From: Coptis chinensis
Taxonomy: Eukaryota; Streptophyta; Magnoliopsida; Ranunculales; Ranunculaceae
DNA length: 64,000 bases
Direction: 5' to 3'
Assembly (NCBI GenBank): GCA_015680905.1
Contig: CM027381.1
Span: forward strand, 15,601,501 to 15,665,500
Both the position numbers and the translations under genes were made by a program. The notes under the pieces are model-generated. The model was given only the letters and a program-made list of their open reading frames with translations, ran no database searches and had not been told where the DNA came from. Positions 20,488 through 35,000 of the stretch are shown here, piece after piece. Numbering within the stretch: position 1 is the first letter of the stretch; the number at the start of each line of letters is the position of its first letter.

Positions 20488-21899
20488 CAGGGGTCCTGTT
20501 ACTGCCAGACTCTAATTTGTCTTGGGCAGACCCCGAGTTGAGCCGAGTTGGGCCGGGGTCTGCCCATTGTGTTGGGCACAATTTGGACTCGTACACTCCC
20601 AACCAAATATCCAAGAAACTGGAAAACCGGCTACCACTTTTATCCTTCAAACCCTCTTCGCGATTTCTCTCACCAAAATCAAATTTCTCTCACCAAAATC
20701 AAACCCACGATCTCGATCTCGATCAAACCCACCATTAGTGAGTTTCAATTACTGATCAAACCCACCAATTAGCTATCTTTCAATTACTATTGGTAAGCTC
20801 GATCTTTTTATTGCCAAGATGTCGTTTGAAGAGAAGGATCTGACTGGAGACATTGCAGGTCTTGGTCCATTTGAAATTGATGCTTTACAGGACTGGGAAT
20901 ACAAGTTCATGACCAAGTATACGAAAGTAGGAACAATTAAGAAAACCATTCCTGTAGAGGATGCACCACTTGCCGGGATACCTCACTCGTGCTAATAATA
21001 ATGATGCTGCTAAAAACTGTAGAAAGGCGAATCATCCGAAAGCGCAGCAGTAGAAAGTGTACAGCAGCCGAAAGAAGTTACAGTTGATGGAGATGTCAAG
21101 GAGTGATACCTGTGTTATCATCCGCACCAGACTGGGTCAGTGATTGCTTACTTAAATTTATGTGCTAAAGATACCTGTATTAGTCTGGTTAATTATAATT
21201 TTGTTGTAGAGAACTTGGCAGAAACTGTTTTTAAGCTGCTATATGTTGAACACAAAGCCTAATAAGGACCTTACATTTTGTTATTGTTTTTTATTAATCA
21301 GTATTAAAAGAGAGTTTGCAATCCACAGAGTGTCTCTAGAGAAACTAAATAAGTTATTATCAGAAAAACGGTAAGTGGGTAAGTGGAATTCTTTGATCAA
21401 GTGCTTGGCCTCGCCCTCTGGCTCACTGTTGTCACTAACTTCTGTCAGAGCCTCAGCCTGATTTGACTTTCACACAGTTCAGAATTCAGACATTAGATCA
21501 GTACATGACATGATGTACCACTCTCCCTGGTGCATAGAGAAGAAGTCCTCTAAACTAAACCTTAGTTAATCCGTACGAACCTACTGGTTGTACTGAAGAA
21601 AGTTAGAAACCAAGTATTCACGTCAACGCAGAGCCAGTTAATATTTATGTGGACATAATTATTTTATGTTTGATCACGTGTCATAATGTAAGACTCACAT
21701 ATACAAACAATAATTAGAACAATAATCCAACGGAATAGAAGAGAAGGGCTGAAAAGGTTGCAACAAGTTAAATTCACTTTGGTTTGGGGTCTGCCCAACA
21801 CAAAACAACTTTTGGGACCAATGACACATTTGTAATAAGTGTTTTAGTTTTTGGGGTCTGCCCAACACAATATGGAGTCCGGCAGTAACAAGTACCCTC
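20488..21899. mobile_element. TIR element carrying a captured host gene fragment (about 1.4 kb)
   Basis: The left end CAGGGGTCCTGTTACTGCC and the inverse of the right end GAGGGTACTTGTTACTGCC match, and the inverted similarity continues to a shared GGGCAGACCCC about 45 bp in. The element splits a copy of the 70-bp repeat at cgtctcagt|tgaagc. The duplicated target is 3 to 6 bp (AGT up to CTCAGT), so the superfamily is uncertain. Inside is a leader-like, pyrimidine-rich region (20640-20790), then a fragment of a membrane steroid-binding protein gene. No transposase is present. The layout is that of a Pack-type element. Confidence 0.7.
20813..21106 (+). pseudogene. Captured C-terminal fragment of a membrane steroid-binding protein (MAPR/MSBP)
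   Basis: The frame reads AKMSFEEKDLTGDIAGLGPF, then EIDALQDWEYKFMTKYTKVG and TIKKTIPVEDAP. These are the last part of the cytochrome-b5-like domain of plant membrane-associated progesterone-binding proteins. A frame break near 20990 gives stops, then the original frame resumes and ends with GESSESAAVESV, PKEVTVDGDVKE and a stop, the acidic tail of that family. The N-terminal membrane anchor and first half of the heme/steroid-binding domain are missing. About 100 bp of matching-looking 3' UTR follows. Lying between TIRs, it is a captured copy. Confidence 0.75.
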
Positions 21900-22055
21900 A
21901 GTTGAAGCATTTGAGCCTCTATTTAAAAAGGAAACTCAATGGCATTAACAGGTAAAGCGTCTCAGTTGAAGCATTTGAGCCTCTATTTTTGACTAGAAAG
22001 GAAACTCCATGGCAATAACAGGGTAAAGCGTCTCAGTTGAAGCATTTGAGCCTTC

Positions 22056-22600
22056 ATACACGCGTGCTAACATCGTTTCTGGGTATATAAACCTAGAAAT
22101 TTTGTACTCCAAAAGTGTAGCCTGCAGTGACTTTTTATTGTTGATCACATCCGGGTAAGGTGAACAAATTACGCTATATTGATGTTCTGTCTCTCAAGGA
22201 TGTATTCCTCTATAGGAATCCATTGTCTCTCTGTTACTCTCACTCTGAATGCCCAACTCCCCATCTGCAGAAGTTTCATTTGGCATTTTCAGAATTTTGT
22301 TCACGATGGTCAAGTGACGTGGAGTATTCATCAAGTGGAAGAAGTTGGAACACGTGGGTTTCATGACATGCAATTCATTGGGATTTGGGGCTAGCGATCA
22401 TTTTCTGAGTGCAGTTGGCTTGAGTGAATGATTATTAGCTCCCAAGCCAAAATGTACCGTGGAGATGTGGACAACTAAATCGGAGGAGAATTGTATTCAT
22501 GCAGCGATCTCAAAATAAAGAAAAAATTAAAGAAGATGAGGAATAAATTGTTCAATGATTCCTGTATATGGGACACATGAACAGGGGATACATCTCATGC
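22056..22600 (+). other. Intergenic with a possible exon fragment
   Basis: After a possible acceptor (catctgcag at 22262-22270) the plus strand is open in one frame: FIWHFQNFVHDGQVTWSIHQ, then VEEVGTRGFHDMQFIGIWG and a stop at 22394. The protein-like composition suggests a gene tail. I do not recognise it and found no upstream exon. A TATA-like tatataaac lies at 22083. Confidence 0.3.
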
Positions 22601-23017
22601 TTATATCTGCATTTGTACATTACCGGTACATGTTACTTATGCGTCTTGGTTTTTTGTTCTCTGTAATATCTCCACCCAAAAAACAAAAGGTACCTCTCAC
22701 TAGGTATTGATGGACAAGTTGGGCAAGAGCTGTTGTGCCTGTCTTGCTGTATTGGACACCACAAAGCGTCCGTGTGACTCACACCATAGCATTTACAGAT
22801 AACTTAGTCGAAGAACTAAGATGTCTGAAACACGAAGGTTTTTAATAAATGAGAAATTAAAGAGATTACGCAATGGAAGATTACTATCTCCAAAAGTCTA
22901 CTATAGGTAAACATGAACATTTTTTTCATGAGAGAGTACTGTTTAAAGCAAGCTAACCAAGTTGTAAAATAAATCAGAAAAAACAAAAACAAACATAATA
23001 TAGAGAAATAAAAGGAA

Positions 23018-26000
23018 TCAGTCTGCTCCCTTTTCCTTACGTTTCCTCTGTTGACCACCTTTTCTCTTTGGTGCCTGGGATTGCAAAATCACAGACAAAG
23101 AAATTCAAGATTTCATGTAACAACCCACCTAATATACTTTGTAATAAATTCAGTAATAACTAAGAAAAATACGCACCTCAGCAGAGAAAGTCCTCAGAGG
23201 ATCTCTGGTTTTTTTTAATCTTCTTTTAGATCCTTGGCGGCGAGATGAGTTATTGTTTCCCATTGCGGCTCTAGCCAGTTTTAGAATCTTGCTTGCTTCT
23301 TGTGTTGTTGGATCCAACAAGTACTCGGGTACAGCTCGTAAGTGACTAGGGGGGGCCTTTTTGCTCAGCACCTTGTCATGCTTAAGAAGATCTGTTGAAC
23401 CATCAAACCAAAGAATTTAAGTTCGTTCGTATGAAGAGCATACTTGCAGAAAATAACAAACTTTGCACATATTGATCAGGTAAACTCCCATACCCAAGTC
23501 CCTTGGATTGTCTTGAAAATGAGCCTTCAGCCTACACAGTAGTTACCAAATTTATCAGTGAAGCAATAAACATAGTCAGGAATTGGCTGCCGAAAACAAT
23601 GAAGAACACCACCAGTTGTGGACCAGAAAATTGTAGGAATTTTTGTTCTTAACGTAATCCTCATCAAAGCCCTCCTATTTACTACTTGATTTTATTCCAA
23701 GAAGTTTTAGAAAAACGAAGAAATTGTGGGATTGAAAGATTTTTATGCAATACTAACTTTTCAGAGTTAATAATCTCATTCCTCAGATCCTGTGCTCGTG
23801 ATTCCCTCACAGCAACTTTCGTCACACTCTTTGCAACATCCTGCAGAAAGCAACCCAGTAGTTAATCTGCATGCTTTCACCTATATCCACTATTCACTAA
23901 ATTGGTCTAGGACATGGATGTTCAAATTTCATAATGAAGGCTACAGCTTAACTTCTATATCATGAATAATATGCAATCATACAAAAATAGAGTAAACTGT
24001 AGAGAGCTATTGCCATTTCTTAATATATATATACTCGAGACCTTGGATGTCATGTGTTCCATGCATGAATCCTAAACCAATGGGAATAAGATTGCAACCT
24101 ATTCAAACCTGTGTGCAATCCCTAAACAGGGCAGCATGGTATTGAAACCAATTACAGTGAATCCATATTATTATTACTACTATAGTTGGAACAAGGACTA
24201 AAAGTCTAAAACCCAGAATCAAATCAAGATAACAGACACAAAATAAACATGGTTTTTAAACAAGTTAACGCAAAAACACCAGTTTAATTTCAAAACAAAA
24301 GGGGCAAACTACAGAGACATGGGTAAGATGCATTTATGGAAACTCAGAAGCACGTTTCTATATGTAGCATAAGTGCCACCTGTACACTGAAGGATGGAAG
24401 ATCCCATTGCATACCATCAGACCTTACAAGTGTATATTTTTAACAGTACGAAGACTGACGACGAGGTGTTACCTCAGCTCTATATCTTAAAGACTCCACC
24501 GCGTTTTTACTTAGCAATGGGAAAGGAGCAATGAAGTTTGAAGAGCTGTTCTCATCGCCATCCAATGAGGATTTAATTTCTTCAAAAATTTCCATCTCAT
24601 CTGAAGAAACCTGTATGCTCAACAACAACATGGCCAACTAATAATTAGTACATTAGAAGTGAAAGTAACAAAAAAAAAATCCTTTTCCCTTAATCTATTG
24701 AAATATCTGCAGAACAGCAAAAAGAAAATGCAATCTGCCCTGGTTATCTAGGTTGCCTGGTCGAGGGATCATCGGTCATGAGACAAGGGGCATGAGAGTA
24801 ATGTGTTCTTTGTAAGTCATTAGATAGGTGGGACTATAGTAAATAGACCCCACGACCCGGATTTTTTTTTGCGGTTTTCCATATTGTAAACAGACTATTT
24901 TCCTATATAAGAATAGTGAGAGGAGGTTGAAACTAATTAAGCCGAACTCTCTTTTCTCTCTTAACTTTCTTCTTCATTAGCTTTTACTAGTAATATGGGT
25001 CCCCACTTGTATGTTATACAACTGAAAGATATGAGAGTATCATCAGTCTCATTAACATTAGGATTCTGGCCGACAAGAAATTGAAACCACAAAGAAGGCC
25101 ACTGTCCGTTGTTTTTAATTGGTAGTTTCAGTTATATATATATGGTGCCATTACGAAGACTCCACCACTGAAAACAATGAGTTAAAGACTGATTTTTGGT
25201 GAAGATGATCCCATAATAGAAATCATCCTCACGAAAAATCAGCTCACTTGACATCTAACCTTTTCAAAAGTTGTTTAGAACGCTACAGATTTATTCAACA
25301 GCCCAGGTTATTGTCATTTGGAAACAACTTTTGACAAGGTTAGACATATTCAATTGAGCTGAACTTTTGTGGGGTGATCTCCGTTGTGGGAATATTTGCT
25401 TCGCAAAATTCAGCTCGAATCCATCTTGTAGGCACACTTTTAGTGGTGGAGTTTTTTTGGAGTCTACTTAAGGTGGCTTTCAGGCAACAGTCTCCATATG
25501 TGTGTGTGTGTGTGTATTTATTTATTTAACCACACATTGTATTTTGAAAATTACCAAAACGGTAAAGCCTATGAAAGCTTAATAATTAGCACAAGCTTAC
25601 AAAAGAGACAGATGCACCAGTATTATACGCTCTACCAGTCCGTCCAATTCGATGTATATATGCTGCAGAGCTCTGAGGCATATCAAAATTTATAACCTGT
25701 CAAAAAGGAGGGAAATGGAAAACATTCTGTTAAGTAAAATTAACACATCACAAACACACAAAAAGATCAATATATATATTATTATTGTAAACCATGAGCT
25801 GGAACAATGTCCAGCTATTCCCGAAGATAATGGATAGTTTTTTCTTTAATTTTTTATTGGTAAAGATTTTTCTTGATATGTGATCAGAAGTTATATAGGT
25901 GGAATGACCTACTGTACAACGACGAATGGAAAAAGGTATACTATATATAGCTAAGTAACATGGACACTGTCAGACACACGGACGCGTAGTGGATACAACT

Positions 26001-29000
26001 TAAACTAAGGTCTCTTCTATACCTACTAAGAAAATAATCTACAAACAAAAGAACTTGGAGCAACCTATACTTTCACACAAGAATTACACAGAGAAACTTT
26101 ACAGAAAAACAACATCTTTAAAGGCTTGGAAAACAAGAAATCATAAATAACAATCAAATGGCAAGCAATGATACTTCTGTCGATCCCTATAATCTCTCTA
26201 AACCATTTTTCTCTGGGTCGGTGTCTAACTACTTAGCTTTTACAAATGTTCAGAATGCTTTGGTAACCTTTCATGAAGGTATAAAAACTTCAAAAAAGAT
26301 CTGTTTTTCATCCCGTGTACCTTGAGAATCAACTCAGGAGATTCACAATACAATTCGAGATTCATGATTTATCCCAAAATCATGTATGGCTTTTGTTTGA
26401 TGTGAATATTTCTCTATTTGAGATTTGTGATATGTCTCTCATTTGAAAACTTCGCACGTCTATCTTGATACTCTCAAGATCAAATAGGCCTAAAGAAATA
26501 AGAGATACTCTGTCTCTCTCAACCACAAACAAGAAAAATGTGCTTGTGTATCTTCTAACCTCCTTTGCAAGTTTGCAACAAGGTTACGATTTCTTAAACT
26601 ATCTCACAATCTAGAAATGTTTGATGCCCTTACCTCTTCCATTACTTTTAGGCTTTAGCAAAGACTTCAAAGAATGTGAAACCCGTTTTATCTCTTCCAA
26701 CACATGCCTCCACATACTCCTCCCCAACTTTTTACTGAATGGTGTTTAGATTAGTCTCAAATCTGACCTGGCAGTAGCATTTCAAAGGAGAAAACTGCTC
26801 TGAGGGAAAAGATAAGGACCTCGACGGGGTGTCAAAGTAGTTCTAGAATATAGATTTGCATAATTCAAAAACAAATGATTCCAATCCCAAGCCCCTATCT
26901 CAGAACCACCGAATTGAATTTTATCAAGTCAATCAAACATCACCCCACTTGTTCATAGGTACATTACCAAAGTCAACAAACACTAGAAAATATCAAAAGA
27001 AATTCAAATCATTTACTTACAGTGTACACATTTTTGAAGTCAATGCCTCTTACAACCCCAAACTCTGAGTCTAATTTATTCTTGCGATGTCTTTTAGATT
27101 TCCTTGATGAAACATCAGTATCTTTGTTCACTTGCTCCTCCTTCGTTTGCCTATCATCAGTTGCTATTAGGTAATCAAATAGCCCAGCGTTGAACTCCTG
27201 GTGAAACAAGTAATAAAGAAGAGTTATCTCCCCAGCAATCCAAAATTTGACTCTACATTTCAATACTAAGGACATAGAAAATCTACAAAAAAAAAATGAA
27301 GTATATGTGTTTCTAGTAAACTGTGTCAATAATACTCAGAATATATATGTATATACAGTTTAAGGGACCAAACGTTCCACACACTGAAGAAAACCTTAAA
27401 GCACATTCAGTGTCAGAGACTCACGAGGTAGAGCTAGCCTAAATGTGAAGTGGAACTTCATCTTACTATGATTTCTTTTTACTTGCAAAAACCGGAAGGT
27501 TTATTTTTAACCCAGGTATGTGGTAGAGTCATTTAGCCATTTGACTAACTCATTAACCTGCTACTTTTACAAACATATCTTAATTTCAGCATGAGTATGC
27601 CAATCAAAATGAAAAAGAAGAACTCTATTCATTTTGTCAAATCAAGTGACCACCTTAACAACAATTCCAGATGCCCCTTCATTTGGAGATTGGAGAAAAT
27701 AGGAAATGGATGGGCCTAGGACCAAGGTCCATCGGTGTACAGGTTCTTGTTCCTGCACACTGAGCTTTAGGTCCAACTAAGGGATGTGCTGCGCACCCCA
27801 CAAAACCCCCTTTTACATAAATTTTGACCTCCAAGAAAGTGCTGCTAATAATAGTTTTCCTCACTCATGAAGCAGATACAATAATAATAAGAGTTATAAC
27901 AAGATCTACACAAAAAAAAAACAGCACTTTCGATACATGGCTTGGGAAAAGGAGCGACGGTAATTAAGAAAACCAAACAATCCATGTGCCATTATAGGTG
28001 CCATTATAGTATTAGCTTTGACACACTTACACTATAACATTCCTAACAATAATAATAAGAAGAAGAATAAGGATAAGAATCTTATGTGAAGTCACTAGTC
28101 ACGTACCTCAAGAATATGGAGACGTGAATTCTGTGGCAACTCAGCATTTAGAACGACGGACCTCATTCCAAACTGCCAAATAAAGAAAACAACAACTAAT
28201 TTATCCAGAGAAGGATATAAAATAAAATAAAGGAAAAATAATAAAGATAAATGAAGCACAATACTTGAGTTTGAGAATGAGAACGACTTGAACGAAACTA
28301 AGTGTTGAGATTATTACTCCCACATTAATCATTAACGGTCTAAAGCCTAGCCAATAAGTATATAAATCCTGGGGCCACTTCAGTCATCACCAATTGGTTT
28401 TGAGTTGGATGTCCAAATTTAATATGGTATCTGAGCAGGCTATTTCTTTGGCCCAAATGCTGCTTTGTACTCTATCTCAAGCATTAATCTAAGTCCACGT
28501 GTTAGGCTTAAGTCATGCGTGGGGGGGTTGAGAGAGGATTATTAATTGGAGTCTAAAGCCTAGCCAATTAGTACATAAATCTTGAGGCCACTCCAGTCAT
28601 CACCGATTGGATGGAGTACTGGAGTGGCTCCAGGATTTATATACTTATTTGCTAGGCTTTAGACTTCCAATGTGGGATTAATAATCTCACCACTAAGGAA
28701 GGACTAAGCAAACCATATAGTAAAGAACATTTATCCATCTTCAGCAGAATCCTCCTTCTCGATTATTATAGGGGCCGTTTGGCAACCATTCTGAAAATTC
28801 ATTTTAGGGCCGATAATCGATTATAACTCTCATAATAGATCTCGGATATGAAAAAACTTTGTTCGGTAAGATATTTTTTAAAACCATTACGTCATTCTTA
28901 AAATTAGATAATCCATGAAAACATACACAAAAAAAAAAAACTAACTTACATCACAAGATACAAAAATTATGGAGCTTTCCTCTTGAAATGAATTACTATA

Positions 29001-32000
29001 TTTCCTTCTTTTTTAATTGGTTTTTGGCAATTTTCTCTTTCCATTTTTGTTTTACTCACTAAATCAAAAACTCATTTGAGTTTGGTTGTTTGGGATCATG
29101 CATTTCATAATGGCTTATGTCAAAATTATTTTTGTAAGCATTGATTTCAAAAACAAATTCATTATACCTAGAATACCAAACAACCCCCTAGTTGCAAACA
29201 TGACTACTTATATGTTAGGTGATTTCAAATCTAAGTTTCCTATCTCATGCATGTTCATTCAAGTCTTTCATTGCTCTTTGAGAACATTCAACTCGCATGT
29301 TTTCCTAACTGGGGCTACTATAACCTTACCTAAAGAAAAAGGATCTGATAGTGTCATAGCTATATGTTGCAGTGTTGCACATAACTATTAGTCACCACAC
29401 AAACCTTAAAAAAGAATATAACATCTGATGTTCTCAATCACTGTCGTTAGATGCCTTCTTCTAAATGAATGCCTCTCATGCATGTTTTTACCTTCAAACT
29501 TTTATATGCTTGATTTTGCGAGTAAAAGTACTTCTTGATGTTTGTTATTGATAAATTTTTATCAACTAGAATGTCCAATATAATGATGATATCTGCTATG
29601 GAAAACTGGATCCAGATAAGTTTTTTTCCCAAAGATGCATATAGATATTTACTCTTAACTGGAGACATAATATTTTCCACTATCAATATGACAATGTCCA
29701 AAAATGCCGTATATATATAAAAAGAAAAGAAATCAAGTGCTCTGTATGCAACAAGACATTGAGAGTTAGACTGTTATCTTTTCAGTGAAAATACTTTCAT
29801 TGGAAATACAAGACAGATGAGGTCAAGGGAGTTGAGACATTATGTCAGATTTAGGTATCTACCTACTAACTTTCAAGAAGTATGCACATATACATTTGTC
29901 TATCCAGGCAATTCGAGGACAAAGTTACTCAGGTGTCAGGTATACCATTTTTCTTCATATCTGGTCTCACTGAGCAAAACTTACATTGATTGAAATAAGA
30001 CAATCAGGACAATTATAAAAGAGTCCTAAATCATCATTAGGGGCACATACAAACTAATCACACGATAACATCTAAACCCAGTAAGTATACCAACAAGAGG
30101 ATAAATAAATATATCAGAGAGAACGATAACTAAAATGTGGTACCAAAAGGCTTTAACTATAAGTACCTGTTCCAGAAATAGTCTCAATCTGAAACCTATG
30201 TCAATAGCATTGACAAATATCAGAACCTTTTTCTGAACAAGCTCAAACTTGAGGAGAGCAAGAATATAAAGCTGCTTATCACGAGAACTGCAAGAAATCT
30301 ACAGAAAATAAAAGAAGGTAAGATTGATTAAAATTTCATTTCCATATAGATTTACAACCAAATAAGAGTAAATATCACTTAGCAAGGAGCTAAGATGAAG
30401 GTAACTCAGTAAATCATAAACAAACCCCCGCTGCAAAACAATTTTTGGCACTTAACTAGAAAGTGGAACCGAACGCTAAGAAAAAATATGCAGAACAATT
30501 CAGATGTCGAACCAAACCCTTATTACGCTATTATTACAGGGCCAAAAGCTAAGTATCCCTTATGAAAATTAAAGTGCATCGCATATAAGAAAATTAGGGT
30601 GGAAATGGCATCTGCATGAACCTAAGACATCCCAAGTCCCAACTAGGTTGACAAGAAAAGGTTGCAGCTTGATGATGTTATGATTATCCGGAGGGCTGCC
30701 ATGCTGGCTAGTTGGTCGTTAATTCAGTTCTACTTTTTCTGTATTTGAGTGAAACCCTCATTCACTTTTACCCTAAGTGCTTTTAACATCAAAACAATCT
30801 CTAATGGATTGTCAAAATCCACAACCTAAAATAAGGTAAGAGATCCCCCACAAAGATATTATCTATGGTTGTGGAGGCGGTTTCTACGCACATACAAAGC
30901 TACAATCACTTACAACTCAAGTTGAGTACAATGGAACCAAAGTAGAAGTTATAATCGAGTTGGCTGATTCCTATTCTTGTCTCATAAGACCAACCCGCCT
31001 TGGAATTTTGGCAAATTAACTGTGTCACTCGTTTACTCACAAATAAGGATTCTTGTGTTGAATCAAACCATGTGAATTTATACACATGAGCTCCATACTT
31101 GATTTCTTCAACTTCCAACTCCATCGTAGGGATTGAGAGATGATCCTAGAGTGATCATTCACTGTGTAGAACCTTGTGGATCACAGACCATACTTGGTTG
31201 AAAGTTGAAACCACTTCTCTAAAAGACCATTCTCTCCTGTGCCAGACCGTCAAAGTCCCTTGCCCATTAACGCCTTGCTCATAAAAGTGAGGCACTACAG
31301 CATAAACTACCCTGTTGCATATAGGCAAATCATTCTTTTGGTCCGCATTTCTTTGCTGAAGTCAAGGGGATTTTGGATTTATCCTTGAGAGATTTATTTG
31401 TGGATATTTGATGCACATGTACGCTCAAAGATATGATTTCTATGTTGATTTCAGGGTTCGACAACCTTGTTCCTTGCAAAGAACACTCTTCTTTCAAAAA
31501 GAATTCAATTGAGAAACCATTTCTCCAAACGCACAAACCTTAATTTTTCAACAACTCTAAATTTGGCCTATAACTCAATTTATAATCTGAGACAACTTTG
31601 AAAATATAGACCTAAACTAAAAACAATTCTAGCTACGCCTGAGATTTGTGATTAAAAATACCCTAAAATCAGAAATAGCCTAAATAATCCAAAAATACTA
31701 ACCAAAGTATACTTCTAAAAATCCCTAAATAATAATAAATTAATAATAATTAATTTGGGAATCAGATTAAGGGTTCTAAACCCTAAGATGCATTATTATT
31801 TATTCCTTTTAATTCTTGGCTGCCAATAAAAAAGTGTTGATTCCTAGTCAAACATGTATATGTGCATGTCAACCCAAATAAAGATTGCTTATTAAGCCAT
31901 ACCAAATGCAATATAAAAACATATGCCGCCTGAGAATATTTCCTTAACAACATGAGAACAAAGCATATGTATCATTCACTTTATGAAAATGTAAAACATG

Positions 32001-35000
32001 ATAGATGACGAGTCTTACCCAAAATTGTTGAACATTTTTAGGGATAATCTCATCCTTACTATCTCCTGTTTCCGGAAGCGTCAAAGTGACTGGATTGTGT
32101 AGCACAAGCGTCTTCAATTTATCAACATCAGCACTGTGGATGAACAAAAGACAAGTTAAACATCGGGTACAATTAGCTTTAATAATCCTCATAAATATAG
32201 AATCAAAAAATTGTACAAGGGAAGCAGTTTTTTTTTCCATTTGATCTGTTACAAGGGAAGTAAATGCTAGATGAATATATAAACAAACTCAGTCCATTAA
32301 GCCTCAAAGGGTTTGCCAAACTAAAGAGTGGAAGCATAAGGTATCTCTTAATTAGCTGATTTAGTCGAGCCCAATCATTCACTTTTAAGTTCTTAATGAC
32401 ATTACAACAATCCCCTTCTATCAGAGGATCTACATCGAGTCTCCACAGATAAGAATCCCTAGGCTAATGATTTCACTGATGCGCTCCATTTGAATTTAAT
32501 AACAGCTTCACCCAACAAATATTTCATTCTAATATCCTTACGTTCTATTACTTTACCAATGAAAATTACACCTTAAAGTTCTCCTTCGGAGTATGGTGCA
32601 GTCTGCCAAACATACTCTGGAAAGTATTTACTAGCCAATTTATTGGTAACAGCATATCCTTAAGCCCTTAACTAGTGTTGTAATGGCGACTCTATGGCGC
32701 AGCATTTTAAGTTCTTTATGACAAGCAACAACCCCCTTAGAGGATTCAATTCGAATCTCCACATATAAGAATCCCTAGGCTATATGATCTCACTGAAGCA
32801 CTCCATTTGGAAAAAAAAAGCTTCACCTAACAAAGACGTCTCTCTAATATCCTTGCATTCTCTTAATATACCAATAGAGCTCTCCTTCAGAGTGTGGTAC
32901 AGTCTGCCAAACACTCTGTGGAAGGCGTTCACTAGCCAATTTATTGGTAAGGGCACAACCTTAACCAGTGTTCTTATAGGGACTCTGGATGCAATGGAAA
33001 TCGCCATTCACTTCCTATTTGTTGAGCACATACTAGGAGATCGCCTTGGCAGACCATAATCTCCCTTTTTCCATGTGCACGTCTTAATACTGGCCCCTAT
33101 GTTTCTAATTATTAATTAATAAAAGGTATCTTTAATTCCAAAGTATAATAACTACAACCAGGTCATCGAGATTTACCACAACAAGGACGTACAAGTCAAA
33201 TCTAACCCAAGATAGGACACACCCGAAAAATAAAGCTTTAATCATTTTCGAAAAATTTCACTAAGAAGAGGTCTAAATGATAAGGACGTTAAGGTTTGAA
33301 GTTTTCTCGCAATCTACTTATCAAACCGGGAAGAGATTTGGGGAGATAGATTCTAGGAATCTTTCTCTTGGCCAAGGATTTTTCTGCGATTACTCTTGGT
33401 ACTGGGGAGGTGATCACAAATTTCCCAGTCAAAAGGATTTTAAGGCATTCTATTCGTATTAAAGTAGGCAAGTAGTCTTCTTTCGTTGGTTTGATTTCTA
33501 GGGGAGGATTAAAACTCTTGATAACCTTCACCAAAGGAGTAATCTAATCATTGTTCATATTGCAAGGCGGCAGAGGAAAATGGGTATCTTATTTTTCTGA
33601 GTTGTCCTTTGGCTTCCGGCCTTCAGAATTCATTCGCCACCTAATTCTATAAACCATGGGCTCCACCATCTAATATTAGAGAGGCTTTAACAAGTGAATT
33701 GATAGGGGACCACCATCTAGGAAAACCAGGTGGCTTGAGGAACATATCCAGTTGCGATCATATTTGAATGTGAGTGTTTTCCTAAGCTTTCAGGTGGTCG
33801 TGTTTGTTCACTTCATGTGAAATTGCCAAATTGGGATAATCTTGTAAGTTAAGGGGAGCGCCTTGCTTTTAAGAGAGTAGAAAAACTAATGGAACCATAG
33901 TACTGTGTAAGTGTAGTTGCAGAGAACTATACTTATATACCATACCTTGAAGTAGCAGACATAAGAAGACATTGACAACGTCGAGGGACATGAGGAATAA
34001 GGGCTTTCAAGTCATCTTCATATCCATATGATAAAAGTAGGTCAGCCTGCAGATAAAGATACCAACAGGAATCACTTGAAAGCACATAACAGAATTTCAA
34101 AGTTAAATTGAGAACAGTTTCCGGTGGAGCCTGCAATAATAACTATACCAAACAGAATAAAAGTTACATTGAAACGGATACGTCTCCATACCTGACACAG
34201 ATATGAAATGTCTGGCACGGAGAAATATCAAAAGTTGAGGTATATCACTTACAATATATGTCCGTGGTGTGTCTGACACGGACACATGGATACATATCCG
34301 ACATTGATTATTTTAAAAATATGGTGTGTCCATGTAACATAGAAAAAATAAAATAGCATCACGTAAGCTACAGCTTTATCATCAAAACACAAAACTTAAA
34401 TAAATCAAAAATCAAAAAGCTACTTTCCTATGTTTTTTTATCAGTAAAGTGAAAATTTCCATTAGAAATAAGTAGGTTGAGAAAACCTACAAGTGCAACA
34501 AGCAGGAAAAAGAAAAAGGAAAAAACTCGAGAACTATTGTACAAGCTACCAATCAAGAGACTATACATTGCTTCAAAAGAAAAGAAGACCCTTTATGGTT
34601 ATAATGACCTTATGGAAATCCATTGCTTTGCTCTCAAATTGTAGTCTGTTATGCTACAACCATAACCCCCACAAGACCGCATATGGCACCATATTCCAAA
34701 TGCATTGCCCTCTGTTAGAGAAGTGCCCCGTATACCACTGAGTAAAGACATCCACCACCCGACAAGACTGACCCAAACTTAACTAGAAACCTCATGAAAG
34801 TGCTACCAAATCTTTCAAGAAAGGGAAAATATGAGTAAATGATTAACCGACTCTACAACGGTAGCACAGACAACGATCCGAGGTTTGATCCCCAACTCTT
34901 TTCCTAAGATTATCGACTATACAGGTCTGCTTTAAAGGAGCATACCGCACAAAGAAACCAACCCTAGGACGAACCTTAGAACTCCAAATTCTAGAATCTT

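Larger units (their letters stand above)
20335..22055 (+). repeat. Dispersed/tandem 70-bp repeat family, four copies
   Basis: The word gaaactccatggcattaaca, followed by ggtaaagcgtctcag and ttgaagcatttgagcctcta, recurs. Copies begin near 20339 (diverged), 20455, 21931 and 22001, and the last two are exactly 70 bp apart. The copy at 20455 is split by the TIR element 20488-21899. The first copy interrupts the tRNA-Ile relic. The origin is unknown. Confidence 0.7.

Noticed and set aside
22179..22394. ORF ending HDMQFIGIWG as a named gene
   Set aside because: Composition is protein-like, but no family could be recognised and no further exon was found; kept only as a possible fragment.
32784..33059. 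Opposing ORFs of 91 and 75 codons in helicase intron 4
   Set aside because: They fall in the second unit of the intronic tandem duplication; the first unit does not keep either frame.
34140..34320. Possible regulatory repeat with tgtctgacacggacac words in helicase intron 3
   Set aside because: Short inverted words of a type common in degraded plant repeats; no clear ends and no link to the gene.
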